Below are positions 46,370 through 56,391 of a DNA stretch of 64,000 nt, one piece after another. The number at the start of each line of letters is the position of its first letter. Positions within the stretch are counted from its first letter, which is position 1. Made by a program: the position numbers and the translations under genes. The notes below the pieces were generated by a model, which made no database searches, had not been told where the DNA came from, and saw nothing but the letters and a program-made list of their open reading frames with translations. Source of the stretch: Oxytricha trifallax (taxonomy: Eukaryota > Ciliophora > Spirotrichea > Sporadotrichida > Oxytrichidae); contig ARYC01018427.1 in NCBI GenBank assembly GCA_000711775.1, positions 1 through 64,000 of the forward strand, read 5' to 3'.

Positions 46370-47070
46370 TGATAGGTGATTAAAGTACTGGAGACCGTCC
46401 CTAGTAAGAGTATTACAACACTAATTAGTCCATCAACCCCAATAATAGCAACTAATATTTTTTGCTACTAATAATAAAATGACAAGTGCAGGGAGCAATT
46501 TGAAGTAATAATAACAATGGCAACAGAATTAAAAATTCCAAAATAATGGCATAAGCAGCAATTCCTAAAATACTATTTAGAACGATAGTAAAAACTTTAT
46601 TTTAATCAATGAAATAACGAATCGCAGCAAACAACAGCGGTGGGTAGCCAACTTAAATTTAAATGCCAAAACTTCAAAATAACAATAATCAAAACTAAAA
46701 ACAGCATCAATTCCAACATTAAGTGAAGAATTAGAGTACTTTAGGTAATGATCAAAATTCAAGCAATTTCTAGCAGCTACAGCAATAGTAATAATAGAAG
46801 CTAAGTAATGCGTTATCAATTTAAAAAATATAGCACTAATAACTGTATGGAGTGAGTTCACAGATTCAGTTCGTCTTAGAATGCGCAATAATAACAGTAA
46901 CAAGATACAAAAAGTTAGTGAAGTTATGGGATAGGAGGCAATACTAGCATTATTCAGAATGAGTAACACGATGACACATTAAGCAGCTTAAGCGACAGTT
47001 CAATATGCTTAATTGTGCACCTCTAGATTTGGGGATTGAATATAATTTGATAACTAAAACTAACTTCATG
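46370..47070 (+). pseudogene. Gln/Asn-rich coding region of the 2.9-kb element
   Basis: ATG 46370 reads a short Gln/Asn-rich start (MIGDQSTGDRPQQEYYNTNQ). Other frames continue with WQQNQKFQNNGISSNSQN, KTASIPTLSEELEYFRQ and YSNSNN-like tracts rich in TAA/TAG/CAA glutamines. The pieces change frame several times. It may be a low-complexity N-terminal region of the protein read at 47072-47608. Not recognised. Confidence 0.35.
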
Positions 47071-47071
47071 A

Positions 47072-47608
47072 TCTCAAGACTAAATTACTTTGACCTCACT
47101 TGTACTAAAAACTCTTAGAGAATCTTCTAATTACGTAGAAAATAGTATTACAGATAATAGTGGAGCTTTCCAAAAGAACTAGGTGTGGTTAATGGGCATA
47201 TTAGAAGATAGAAGTTTCGCATAAACATCAGATGATGTTGATGTATGTTCAGCAGTTCCATAAAATATCACTGATCTTTACATTTACACTAACCTCGTTG
47301 GACTAGAAAAGAACAAAGTATTAGTAAACGCTGAACTTTCAGCTGTTAAAGATAATCTTTGTACTTTCTACGATTCTAATTATCTCACACGTACTGGGAC
47401 CCAATTGAAAAGCCACCCAATCTTCCTTTCACTTTCTATTATTTCTTTGAGATATACCAATGGTGTCAACAGGGACTTAACTTAAACAATTGACTAAAGA
47501 CTAGTTTGTCACATTTCAAGTGGTAAAGTGTCTATTCCTGCTATCATCTCGAACTACGTGTATACTCCATTCAATTCAGTAAAAGAAGCAATAGGTGAGA
47601 TTTTATGA
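47072..47608 (+). CDS. Unrecognised 178-aa open frame of the 2.9-kb element
   Basis: Open after TGA 47069-47071 and closed by TGA 47606-47608. It reads ESSNYVENSITDNSGAFQ, FAQTSDDVDVCSAVPQNITD, LYIYTNLVGLEKNKVLVNAE and HISSGKVSIPAIISNYVY. Composition is clearly coding. A continuation in another frame (DSLGEYQGCYNQDYDSRITN) directly follows, so the protein probably extends beyond the stop through a small intron or an indel. No family is recognised. Confidence 0.5.
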
Positions 47609-48000
47609 CTCTCTGGGAGAATATCAAGGATGCTATAATTAAGATTATGATAGCAGGATTACCAACTTTGCATCGTACATACAATTCTTTCCAGCCTGAT
47701 GATTTAGAGATTAGCTTTTAGAACCAGAGGAATCCGACAGGAGAAATCTCTCCTCATGCAGACGAAATCGAGACAACTTAATAAACGAAGGCATGGGCGT
47801 CCTCTTAAAAATCTAATTTCCAACACATCTTAAAAGAAGTTGACGAGCAGCAAATTGTGTCTTCATAGGCTCTTGTATAAAACTCTTGAGACCCCAGAAG
47901 TAATCATACAAAGACTAATCAACCAGGCCCCAAGCCACCCAAGGAGGTGGGTGTATCACGCAGCAACTATGTATTATGCCAAAAGAGAGTGAGGAGGAGG
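47608..48000 (+). pseudogene. Continuation of the 2.9-kb element's main protein, frame changes
   Basis: Coding-like peptides follow in two frames: LLEPEESDRRNLSSCRRNRD with INEGMGVLLKIQFPTHLKR, then LCLHRLLYKTLETPEVIIQR with SHPRRWVYHAATMYYAKRE to a TGA near 47993. A tandem TGATGA sits in the first frame near 47697. Together with 46370-47608 this may be one decayed gene of about 500 residues. Function unknown. Confidence 0.4.
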
Positions 48001-48359
48001 TATATATTGCAGAATACTCCTTTCTGGAAATTTCAGAGCAAGTCAGTTATTATTTGTGGGGATACACGACTGTTGAGGAAGGCCCACTATATTAGGTTTT
48101 TTTACCCCAGGTCTCAAGTCACTAGGTTTCTCAAGTCATGTGAAGATGGCGGAAGCCTTTAACCCAATAGTGAAATTCATCGACTTGCACATCTTTTGAG
48201 GGCATTTTGGCCACCACCTATATGAACTCACGAATCACCTTTACTCTTTTAAAAAAAGCCAATCCGTCACCATTTGTATTTGAAGTTTATCTAGGCTTTG
48301 GAAATACTTGTCTGTGTCGTAAATTAGTGGACGATGCGTCTTTTCAAGGGCTCTCTAAT

Positions 48360-48430
48360 GACTATCTATGCTGGTCCTCATTTGCGTTTTTATCCTCAAA
48401 TTCGTCTGCAACACTGATTTGGTAAGTTAG
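48360..48430 (-). pseudogene. Short minus-strand coding fragment
   Basis: It reads SVADEFEDKNANEDQHRQSL and then a TGA. It is acidic and coding-like, but too short to assign. The plus-strand frames at 47947-48425 in this area look like shadows. Confidence 0.25.
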
Positions 48431-48545
48431 GCAAACTTTTTATACTAAAATATTTTTCTAGGCAAATTAAAGTCCAATTAACAATTATTAAAATTCAAGA
48501 CGCCCTATTAAATTTATAATAGATTTATAAACTTTGAGGTTAGAA

Positions 48546-48997
48546 ATGAAGTCAAGTTCAGATCAAAGCAAGGGTCCACGACAACAGATCCAGCAGTAAG
48601 CACCACATGGCAAGGGAGAGGCCTACAGTGTGAGAGACATCCTCGAAGTAAAGGTCATCAAGAACGCCATTCACGCAAAGTCAATTATGAAAACGATCCT
48701 TGAGGAAAGGCAGTGTGGGTGTAGCACTCGAAGCTGATGAAAGCAAGTGATCGAACCAGAGTTGAGTCCATTTTCAGTGAGAAGATGCCATGGCTCCATG
48801 ACCACCCTTACTGGAACATCTACGCGGGAGCGCGCTTAGATCGGGACAGGAACAATGGGACTAGTTCGAGTGATATCTAGGATTCAGACATCAGTTATCA
48901 AGATTCTCAGAAGGATAGTGGCATGGAAAATCTCAGGAGATGGCAGACCACCAGCAAGAGGAGGAATGCAAGGGACAGAAGGAAGATGCCAGCATGA
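48546..48997 (+). pseudogene. Unrecognised GC-rich gene near the right end of the 2.9-kb element (one frame change)
   Basis: ATG 48546 reads MKSSSDQSKGPRQQIQQQAP, GEAYSVRDILEVKVIKN and SIMKTILEERQ. A change of frame near 48717 leads to HSKLMKASDRTRVESIFSEK, PWLHDHPYWNIYAGARLDRD and a basic tail ending RRKMPA at TGA 48995-48997. It is well above background G+C. An intact protein would have about 150 residues. The family is unknown; it may be captured host DNA or an element-specific protein. Confidence 0.5.
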
Positions 48998-49202
48998 GTG
49001 AGTAAGAGGAAGATCAGCATAAGCAGAAAAGAATTCTTTAAGAGTTTTACTAAGAGAGTAGAATGCTGCCTATTTTTCTAAAGAATTATAAAATCGACAA
49101 CCCAATTGCTCAAGATTTAAATATGTATATTAAAGTATATTATTTATTATTGATTAATTTAGCATTCACAAATTCGCTCAAATTTTACTCATGGGGTTTT
49201 AT

Positions 49203-50520
49203 GCCACGAAAATTCTAAAAATAACCAATACAATAAATTCCAATTTATAATAGAACCAACCAAGTTATAATAATAAGAAGTCTATATACAATTACTATTT
49301 AAATAAAAAATAAATATAATAAAATTGTTAAATAAATAAGCATTAAGGTAAAAAAGGTTATATCTGATTAAGCATCCTAGGCCTCAAAGATAAAAATAAT
49401 AAGGATTTTTCTTAATAAAATCAGTCTAATATACAAAAGTTCTTTTTAACTTCAACACAAATGTACGAATGAACACCTAAACTACTTTAGATATTGACAA
49501 ATAATAACTCTTTAATCATTTACAGTTTTAGATTTTCTCATAAAATCTAAACGAAAAAATCAGTATAAAAAACCTTATTTTATAACAATAAATTAATTAA
49601 AATAAGAAAAGGATAATCTAAGAATAAATAGTGTAAATTCGAGATATCAGAAAGTGCAAGGAAAAAACTATAAACTCTCATCTAAAATAAATAAGTTCAA
49701 TTTGTACTCGAATAGCATATTTGCTTCGCAGTTTTTGTAGAATGGAAATTCTCTACCTCATAAATGAAACTATTATCAAAGAGACCGAGAGCATTTGCAA
49801 TGTAAGATGCTTAGTACAGATAAAGAGGAAAATAAAAAAAGAATTATATTGAAGAATTTAGTTTGAAATACAGTCAATCTAAATGACAATCAGGAAAATG
49901 ATAAAGATGAGGGGCATTCTTAATTACTACATGAATAAAGTAAATTCTTGATCATAATTACCCTGAGAATAGAATAAGGTCCTATACACATCATTGTGAA
50001 CATTTATAATTAATTTTATAATAGGGAATGTATAATTAAAATAGCAAGTTAGCTTGAAACTTGATATAATAAAAAATGACACATATATTAATAACTCTTA
50101 GGTTCTTAAAATAAGTTACCCAAGTAGTGAGTGATGAGAACGAGAATGTTCACTCTTAAAATATGAGTATGCATTATAAATCTTAATTTTGAATAGCTAA
50201 AGAATGAAAAAGAATCCAGACGAATAAGCATTACTTCTTAAACATTTTGAAGTTATATTATTCATCACAAGCCATATAAAAAGTGGTTCATTACAACTTA
50301 AAATGAAGAAGTGATCTAAAGCTACATTGGTTGAATAATGTTGCTTGGATAAATCTAAGTTTGAAGATAAAAATTCTATTACTCTCTTTGATAAAAATGT
50401 ATAACCTTTTACTCACCATAAACTTTCCTATAAGATTTAGTTTGTAAGTTAGTAAATCACTTAGGTAAGTAGAATAGAATGATAATCAAATTGAGAAAAG
50501 TAGAAAATAGCGAAATCGTG
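49203..50520. other. AT-rich stretch
   Basis: A short coding-like frame at about 49742-49860 (MEILYLINETIIKETESICN) may be a small exon but cannot be extended. Otherwise nothing was recognised. Confidence 0.35.
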
Positions 50521-50524
50521 TAAT

Positions 50525-50875
50525 TCATTACTCTAACTTCTGTTCCTCTTCCCTGTTTCTCTTGTCTCCTTGATTTTAATCTTCATCTTCCGGGTCCTTT
50601 TCCTTTATCTGAGTAATAGTCTCAACTTAATGAGTTTTGATAATCTCTCGACCTTGAGGTATGTTGGCTCTCTCTTCCATCGTCTCGCGCTCCCTCCTAA
50701 GCTTCTCTTCCCCCTTTCCATCTTGAGTTATTTGGGAGATTCTAGTTCCGTCATTGGACAAATACCACTCAACATCTCTAAGCCACTCTCCGGCCTCGCT
50801 GAATTTGCCCTCATTGTTGATGTTCTCTCTTTCATTTAAGATTTAGTCAATTAAATTTATTCCGAATACCTTCAT
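50525..50875 (-). CDS. Intact charged 116-aa protein of unknown function
   Basis: Minus-strand ATG at 50873-50875 to TGA 50525-50527 (117 codons including the stop). It reads MKVFGINLIDQILNERENIN, FSEAGEWLRDVEWYLSNDG and KLRRERETMEERANIP, then a strongly charged tail. G+C is high and the frame is uninterrupted, as expected of a functional macronuclear-destined gene. The frame is open further upstream to about 51000, so the start could be earlier. It is divergent from the gene at 50944, with a 68-bp gap that would have to hold both promoters. No domain is recognised. Confidence 0.65.
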
Positions 50876-50943
50876 ACTATACAGTCTTTCATGAATGTTT
50901 GCTTGTTATAATATAGAAACTTAGAACCTTATGAAATAACTAA

Positions 50944-51612
50944 ATGAGAGGTTAAATATAGAGAGTTTCTTTTAAATCTTAAACAAAAGTGACTTAAATA
51001 TTCATTATAAAGTAGAAAGGTTTAAAGTTTGCAAATATTCTTGAATAGTTTAGATTCACTATTGAATACCCAAACATAAAAATATATACTACCTAGAAGT
51101 TTGTAATAAATAGCTTTTCCAGTTACAATACTGAAGGTAAGGTGCACATACTGTTATATAAGCAACAGTAAGTGGAATAATCAGCCAAACAATAAGAAAT
51201 CTCAGCTTTTGTTGAACCAACTGAGAGCATTGTTATGATTAATACTACCTCTATTCCATAAGTAAATCAGAAGAAGATTTGTAGAGTGTTCGATCAAAAA
51301 TGTCTTATCTGTGTTCACAACTCAGATCAGTACAACTATTTGGCAAGTGAAAACATTAACAACAATCTTAAGATAGGTCAATTGGATCAAAGAAAAAAGA
51401 GACATATATTAGAAAATACCGACATAGTTTAAGATTCTGAATTAATAAAAGAGAACTCACATACAAAATAAAATAAATTAAATGGATTATTCAATACTTT
51501 AAGGCAAATACTGGTATAATAAAACAAAAGAAGAGTAAGAGGAATATTAATGATTCCTTCTAGATAAAGCAGATTTTACAAAAACAAACCTTAACATCAA
51601 CAGTAGCAGTGA
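50944..51612 (+). CDS. Intact 222-aa Gln-rich protein of unknown function
   Basis: ATG 50944 to TGA 51610-51612 without a break, reading many TAA/TAG codons as Gln. It includes LEQFRFTIEYPNIKIYTTQK, YKQQQVEQSAKQQEISAF, RVFDQKCLICVHNSDQYNYL (a CxxC pair) and KNKPQHQQQQ at the end. Overlapping frames remain open beyond 51550, and a protein-like one (DKADFTKTNLNINSSSELTL) runs to about 52005, so the gene may continue after an intron or indel. Not recognised. Confidence 0.55.
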
Positions 51613-52008
51613 GTTAACACTTATTACTGTTTATACTTCGGAATAAATATTGATATTAATACTTTAAAAATCATATGCTCCCAAATCTTTAATAATATTT
51701 AATATTAATAGCTACCCAAAAAATTTCTAAGTTGGTAGTACACATGTTATATAAAAAATTCAACTTAAATACAATAAAGACCTGTAGATCCCGAAATCTT
51801 TATATACAATTAGAACAAAGAGAAAATTGCTAAATGCAAGTTTTTGGAAAGGCTTAACTAGATGTAAACAGAAGAGATAATCATTAAAATAAAAAGGTCT
51901 TGTATAATAGACCCAACTATTCAAGATGATTAAAAGACTTAATCTATTTATAGATTAATATTAACTTGTACAAGATTCTAGGGTGTAAGAGTACCCAATA
52001 TGAATTTA
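51540..52008 (+). CDS. Possible continuation of the 222-aa gene in another frame
   Basis: It opens after a TGA near 51550 and reads FLLDKADFTKTNLN, LILQKSYAPKSLIIFNINSY, VGSTHVIQKIQLKYNKDL and SLYTIRTKRKLLNASFWKG, ending at a TGA near 52008. AT content is higher than in the preceding gene, so chance openness cannot be excluded. Confidence 0.35.
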
Positions 52009-52309
52009 TAATGTTTTTAATAATTATTATTATTTAATAAAGGTAATGAAAGTTATACACTTATATAAGCAGTAAAGTACAATTAAACTTCAAACAGCTT
52101 GAATTTTAGAAAAGGGCTTTGATCAGCTACTTTAAATTGACATTTGAACTGGAAAACATAATATTAAAAAATCAAATTAATAAAGGTATTTTCTAAATTA
52201 ATAAATATGGGGAAAAAAGATTAAATTTCCTATAATGTTTATAATTTTTTTGTTGAGAATATCAAGTCATAAAAAGATGATATGAAATAGTAACTTCATT
52301 AATTCATGA

Positions 52310-52906
52310 AGAACATAGCATATTAATATCAATAAAGTTATAGATGAAGTTAACTTGGGAGAAACATATTTCTTTGTCCTGGTTTAAAAATATAAGGATA
52401 CAACTGGCCTAGTCCTTGACGAAAACTTACAACTTTCCCATGAAAAGCTCTAAAACATTTTAGTCAAGTGTATGAATGCCTACTAATCACATCTCATGCT
52501 ACTTTGTTAATAATATCAGAGTTTAAAAACAACTAACCTAAGGAGATAGAAAACCAAGAGTTTATAGCAAAAGCTAGAGGAACCTGATACTTCAATGTCC
52601 ACTTTAGAGAAGTGAGATCTGATGTATTACTCTATCCCTAAGTTTTCACTATTAAAAATTTGCCTTAATATTAGCAAACCTATAAAAAATCTCAAATAGA
52701 AACCAGAAAGAACTTGAACAACAACCTCTAAAGAACTTCTTTCTGAAAACTCAAGAAAGACCGAAATCCAATTTAGGGATTTTAACAGGATTTATAGATA
52801 GAAAAAGTAGTAATACTCAAATCAATATGTCAGTCAAGAAAGTATAACAATCAAATTTAATGAGGCATCCCACTAGAAAAGAGTTGACCTGTATACCCTC
52901 ATCTGA
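52310..52906 (+). pseudogene. Helical coding region with two in-frame TGAs
   Basis: One frame runs from 52310 to TGA 52904-52906. It reads NKVIDEVNLGETYFFVLVQK, LVLDENLQLSHEKLQNILVK, SLKTTNLRRQKTKSLQQKL and EIQFRDFNRIYRQKKQQY, interrupted only by TGA after STLEK and after KPERT. A preceding frame (MGKKDQISYNVYNFFVENIK, from about 52207) may be the N-terminal part. Coiled-coil character is likely. It is a decayed gene, or one in which two sites are edited, spliced or mis-assembled. Confidence 0.45.
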
Positions 52907-53272
52907 TTAGTCTTACAAGCAATTATCATCTAGTTTCAAGAGATTTAAATATATATATATATATACTAATATATATATAATTATATGTCCCCAATTATAA
53001 ACTTTAATATTAATATTAATTAAAAGTCATTATAAAATTAATTAGCAAAAGAATGATAAGATAACAAGTAACAATACCCTACACAGTAAATAACAACAAT
53101 TAAAATGGTACTGAACTAAATTCAAATATTAGCATGTACTAGAGGATCAAGAATGAAAGAATGAAAAATAGTATCATATTGAGGAAGAAACAAAAATAAT
53201 TTTAATGTTAAAAAATTCACACTCAATAATTTAATGATTGTAAGCTAATAGATGCTATGCTATAAGATATGA

Positions 53273-53695
53273 AAATAGCCAATTTTAAAACCAGATATAA
53301 CATCATATTTAGCACCTATAAATATTCAATTCAAAGCTAAGAGAATAGAAATGAGAAATGCACACAAGATTGAGTTTAAGTTAAAAAAAGGGAGAAGATC
53401 CAATAGACACAAAGAAAAAAACCGCCAATAACAAATTCTGTAATGGAGTTTCATGAAAGAAGAAATAGAAAAACTGGATAATCATTTAAAAACTAGAAAA
53501 TTTTATGCAAGACCAGAACTCATACAAATAAAAGGAAATTAAACATTATTTATAAACAAATATATTAAAGATCTGGGAAGCTAGATACATCATAAGATCA
53601 CATTATTATTGAAATAATATTCAGTTAATGTAAAAGAGTAAATGAATTTGAATTTGAAAGTTGTTAAAAATATAATTTAAATTAAAAATATTTGA
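53273..53695 (+). CDS. Unrecognised basic 140-aa open frame
   Basis: Open after TGA 53270-53272 and closed by TGA 53693-53695. It reads PDITSYLAPINIQFKAKRIE, KLKKGRRSNRHKEKNRQQQ, LQWSFMKEEIEKLDNHLKTR and YIKDLGSQIHHKITLLL. It has a basic N-terminal half and a helical C-terminal half, possibly a nucleic-acid-binding protein, but no motif is decisive. There is no early ATG (the first is at residue 27 or so), so it may be a C-terminal exon of the preceding region. Confidence 0.4.
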
Positions 53696-53866
53696 TAATT
53701 ATTATAAATATTTGGTAGCTAGTCACATTTTAAACTAGGTTCTTTTAAATATAGGCTTCCATCACATATCAACAAGCTACCAAATTTTTAAAGTGAGCAT
53801 TTAAGACTTTTGATATTATTAATCAGACTTAAAATTTATTCATTCTAGCTGTTGGACTGAGGCTAC

Positions 53867-54088
53867 ATGCAGGACCGCTGCAAGCCGCCTCTAACATCGC
53901 TTTCAGTGCAGCTGTCACCATCCATGTTGCCGCCCGGGATGGAGCCCTACCAATACTAAGAGGCGTTGATGAGTTGGTTGGAACTAGCCTACTGGTAGAT
54001 CGAAGTCAGAATTGAAAAATATTTAATGGTTCGCGAGATAGCTTTTGGGAAAGTTCACTGCAATTTCACTGTAAAAGTCATTGTTTGA
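53867..54088 (+). CDS. GC-rich 73-aa coding segment, unknown function
   Basis: ATG 53867 to TGA 54086-54088. It reads MQDRCKPPLTSLSVQLSPSM, EPYQYQEALMSWLELAYWQI and KYLMVREIAFGKVHCNF. TAA and TAG occur as Gln. G+C rises abruptly at about 53850 and falls after 54230, as expected of a macronuclear-destined segment. An overlapping frame is also open, so the reading is probable, not certain. Confidence 0.5.
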
Positions 54089-54435
54089 CTATAAGTCTTC
54101 ACTGTCTCACATGAGACACTCTATTGTTATAGGCGCTTCTCTGATTGTCTTACAAATAAAAAGGATATATACTCTTGGCATAGGCAAGGGTCTTCTGAGC
54201 CCGGCATAGTAGGCACAGTTCAGTAGTCAAATAGTTAAAGCAAGCCAGTATCTTATTATAAATATAAAATCTTCTTTTTAAATTATATAACGTATAAGCT
54301 CAAAATAGCTTAAATTTATATACAAATTTAATAAATCATTGTTAATTGAAGCCAAAAAATGATTAATTTTCATATATAAAAAATTAGCAAGGATTTTTGA
54401 AAATTATTGAAATTTTATGTTTTTTTCATTAAAAA

Positions 54436-54684
54436 ATGCTTAATTTGGCATCGGTTTTTGGCTTTTCTCGATACGAATCGCATATTTTTTGTCATTTTCT
54501 CAAAAATAAAACTGCCCTCAGAAACTTCTCGACCAACCAGTCTAATAAATTACGGGGCGCTGATCACGAATACGCCATCAAAACACCACTTAGGACACGG
54601 GACGACCACGAACGAGGCTGGAGAAGATTTGGTGTTACTCAAATCGATGAGCTCATAGGCTTAGAGAGCCCGCACAGGAAATGA
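54436..54684 (+). CDS. 82-aa coding segment, unknown function
   Basis: ATG 54436 to TGA 54682-54684. It reads MLNLASVFGFSRYESHIFCH, LRNFSTNQSNKLRGADHEY and KTPLRTRDDHERGWRRFGVT, and ends LIGLESPHRK. The C-terminal 60 residues have clear coding composition; the N-terminal part could instead be an upstream exon or signal/transit sequence. A second overlapping frame (54407-54658) is a likely shadow. It converges on minus-strand coding DNA at 54700-55180. Confidence 0.5.
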   Translation: MLNLASVFGFSRYESHIFCHFLKNKTALRNFSTNQSNKLRGADHEYAIKTPLRTRDDHERGWRRFGVTQIDELIGLESPHRK

Positions 54685-54699
54685 AAATACCCTTCCCTC

Positions 54700-55179
54700 C
54701 CTATCCCCGCTAATCAGGATAAAAATCATAGGTTATCATGATTGCCTGTTTATTGTAAAACATCTCCCTAAAACAAAGCTTCATTAAAAACTTCGTCGAT
54801 ATCTTCTTGAAGACCCTCTTCATCACACACAGTTAATTACCATTGAATGGACATTTCGAAGGATATTGAGCGCCATTTTGGGAATCAGAGTCTTGAGCTT
54901 GAATTGAGGACGCTTAACGATAATGAAGGGGACCTATAGGAGCCTTAGATCCTCGCTTGGAAATAAGAATTAATCAGATTCGTTTAAGGGCGTTGCCAAG
55001 GTTAGAGGTGGAGGTCCTATTAATACAATAAAACTAAATCAAACAGACTACTATTAACAAGCACATGTTCTCTTCACTGTAAATTTAATTAACGCAAACA
55101 AATAACTCGCCCTCAGTACTGTCCTTTGATGGATGTGCAGATTCATTTGAATGAGTGTCATCATGGGTGACTTACCTAA
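54700..55179 (-). CDS. Minus-strand coding region, several exons or segments
   Basis: Reading leftwards, coding-like peptides include MTLIQMNLHIHQRTVLRASY or, in another frame, DDTHSNESAHPSKDSTEGEL. These are followed by PLTLATPLNESDQFLFPSED with LLQVPFIIVKRPQFKLKTLI and CDEEGLQEDIDEVFNEALF. A GTAAGT lies at its right edge (about 55168-55173 inverted), and TTTACAG and TTAATAG acceptor-like sites follow. All three frames are open in places, so exon structure is unresolved. It probably belongs to the gene continuing at 55604-55902 beyond the MITE. Confidence 0.4.
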
Positions 55180-55181
55180 TA

Positions 55182-55603
55182 TTGTAGGAATACATTCGAA
55201 ATTGAGAAAATATAATTAATTAAATTTATAATAAATCAAAATCGTGGCAGTTAAAGTTGGCCAATTTGAACGATCTTGGGCTCATTCGATAGAGAATTCA
55301 AAATTAGCTGGACTTTATTGTTGGCGGTACTATTTTATCGCATCCCTGGAGCGAGATTACCCGACTTTAATTAAACATCTCTAAATTCGATAAATTATAC
55401 CTTCACATTAAAGTCGAGTTATCTCGCTCCAGGGATGCGATAAAATAGTACCGCCAGGAAAAAAGTCCAGCTAATTTTTAATTCTCTATCGAATATGCCA
55501 GAGATCGTTCGAATTGGACAACTTTAACTGCCACGATTTTGATTTATTATTTATTATAAATTTAATTAATTATATTTTCCCAATTTCGAATGTATTCCTA
55601 CAT
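55182..55603. mobile_element. TA-flanked MITE, copy 3, inserted in a coding region
   Basis: The ends TTGTAGGAATACATTCG and CGAATGTATTCCTACAT flank arms of about 180 bp, nearly identical to copy 2 (34568-34981). TA precedes the left end (55180-55181); the right flank reads TTGATA, slightly altered. Coding DNA of the same strand lies on both sides, so the insert would have to be removed from the macronuclear gene. Confidence 0.88.
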
Positions 55604-55902
55604 TGATAAGAGAGACGTTAAGAGACCCTAAATACCTTGTTAGTGAGGTCGTAAAAATCAACTGAATCGTCCACACAATGACCTGGTCCCTCTTGATGTA
55701 CTATAAAAGGAATTTAAGCACTCATTCCTTCAGAAAGACTTACACTTCGTTCCCCCTTCAAGATCACACTGAAGAAGTAAGAGTTGGTCTGCTTGAGGCT
55801 TGGCAGGTGCTCCACGCAGTCCTGAGGGAGATAGAGATACAAATTCCGCCTGCTGCTGTGCTTAGTCTACACTTCCAGGTAGTTCAGTTGCAATTACGAC
55901 AT
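55604..55902 (-). CDS. Minus-strand gene segment right of MITE copy 3
   Basis: From ATG 55902 the frame reads MSQLQLNYLEVQTKHSSRRN, LYLYLPQDCVEHLPSLKQTN, SYFFSVILKGERSVSLSEGM and FIVHQEGPGHCVDDSVDFYD, reaching the MITE edge in VFRVSQRLSYQ. It is uninterrupted and strongly coding. The plus-strand 78-codon frame over the same DNA (55678-55914) is a shadow. It should continue at 55179 and leftwards after removal of the MITE. No family is recognised. Confidence 0.55.
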
Positions 55903-55997
55903 CGCTTTCGCTAATATAATTATCTACTAACTATGAGATTTGTGAATATTAGTCAGATCTAATCAGGACTCCTGTGCTTCATTAACAGTAAAATTAA

Positions 55998-56391
55998 TTG
56001 TACTTCTATAAATCTTATAGTAACAATGAGATTCCTCCTAGCTGCTTGCAGATCCTTATTGGAGAAGGAACCATCTCGGCAGAAGAAAAAGTACTACCTT
56101 CACAAGGCAAGAGCACTCCACAAGGGGTGTTGAGGCAACATCTGGGCAAGTACATCATGGACATGGTTGTTCAAATTTCTCGCATGGACATGCGCTTCTT
56201 CAGCAAGGATACCTGCGAGCCTTAATAGCCGCCCTCAACCACCTGGGCCTCAAGAATGTCTGATTAAAAGATTGACTTTTTCAAATCTTAAAGTCGTTTG
56301 GGGTAACTTAATGGCCTTTTGAGAAACAGTGATGCATGTTTATCTCAGCCCCCTAAATAGATGTCTGAGTCGGAAGTTCCACCGTCGTGAA
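55998..56391 (+). CDS. Coding-like region with competing frames
   Basis: One frame reads GEGTISAEEKVLPSQGKSTP, VLRQHLGKYIMDMVVQISRM and further to TGA 56389-56391. Other frames over the same DNA read SLLEKEPSRQKKKYYLHKAR and GHALLQQGYLRALIAALNHL with LKNV at TGA about 56262. G+C is high. One or more frame changes are likely and the true product cannot be fixed. It may be the 3' part of a gene ending near 56262, just upstream of the gene at 56332. Confidence 0.35.

Larger units (their letters stand above)
46278..49202. mobile_element. Candidate 2.9-kb element with TAAAACCCC inverted ends
   Basis: The left end TAAAACCCCAAGAGTAAAAT and the inverted right end TAAAACCCCATGAGTAAAAT agree over about 26 bp. 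The left tip also matches the 1.8-kb palindrome at 37570. The unit encloses at least two coding regions not seen elsewhere in the window. No transposase was recognised and no target duplication is evident, so mobility is inferred only from the shared ends. Confidence 0.55.

Noticed and set aside
46577-46969. 130-residue minus-strand hydrophobic ORF as a membrane protein
   Set aside because: It is antisense to a Gln/Asn-rich coding region; poly-Gln read from TAA/TAA-like codons gives Leu-rich frames on the other strand.
48546-48720. Chromodomain suspected from AYSVRDILEVKV
   Set aside because: The aromatic cage residues and the downstream WKGY-type segment are not visible.
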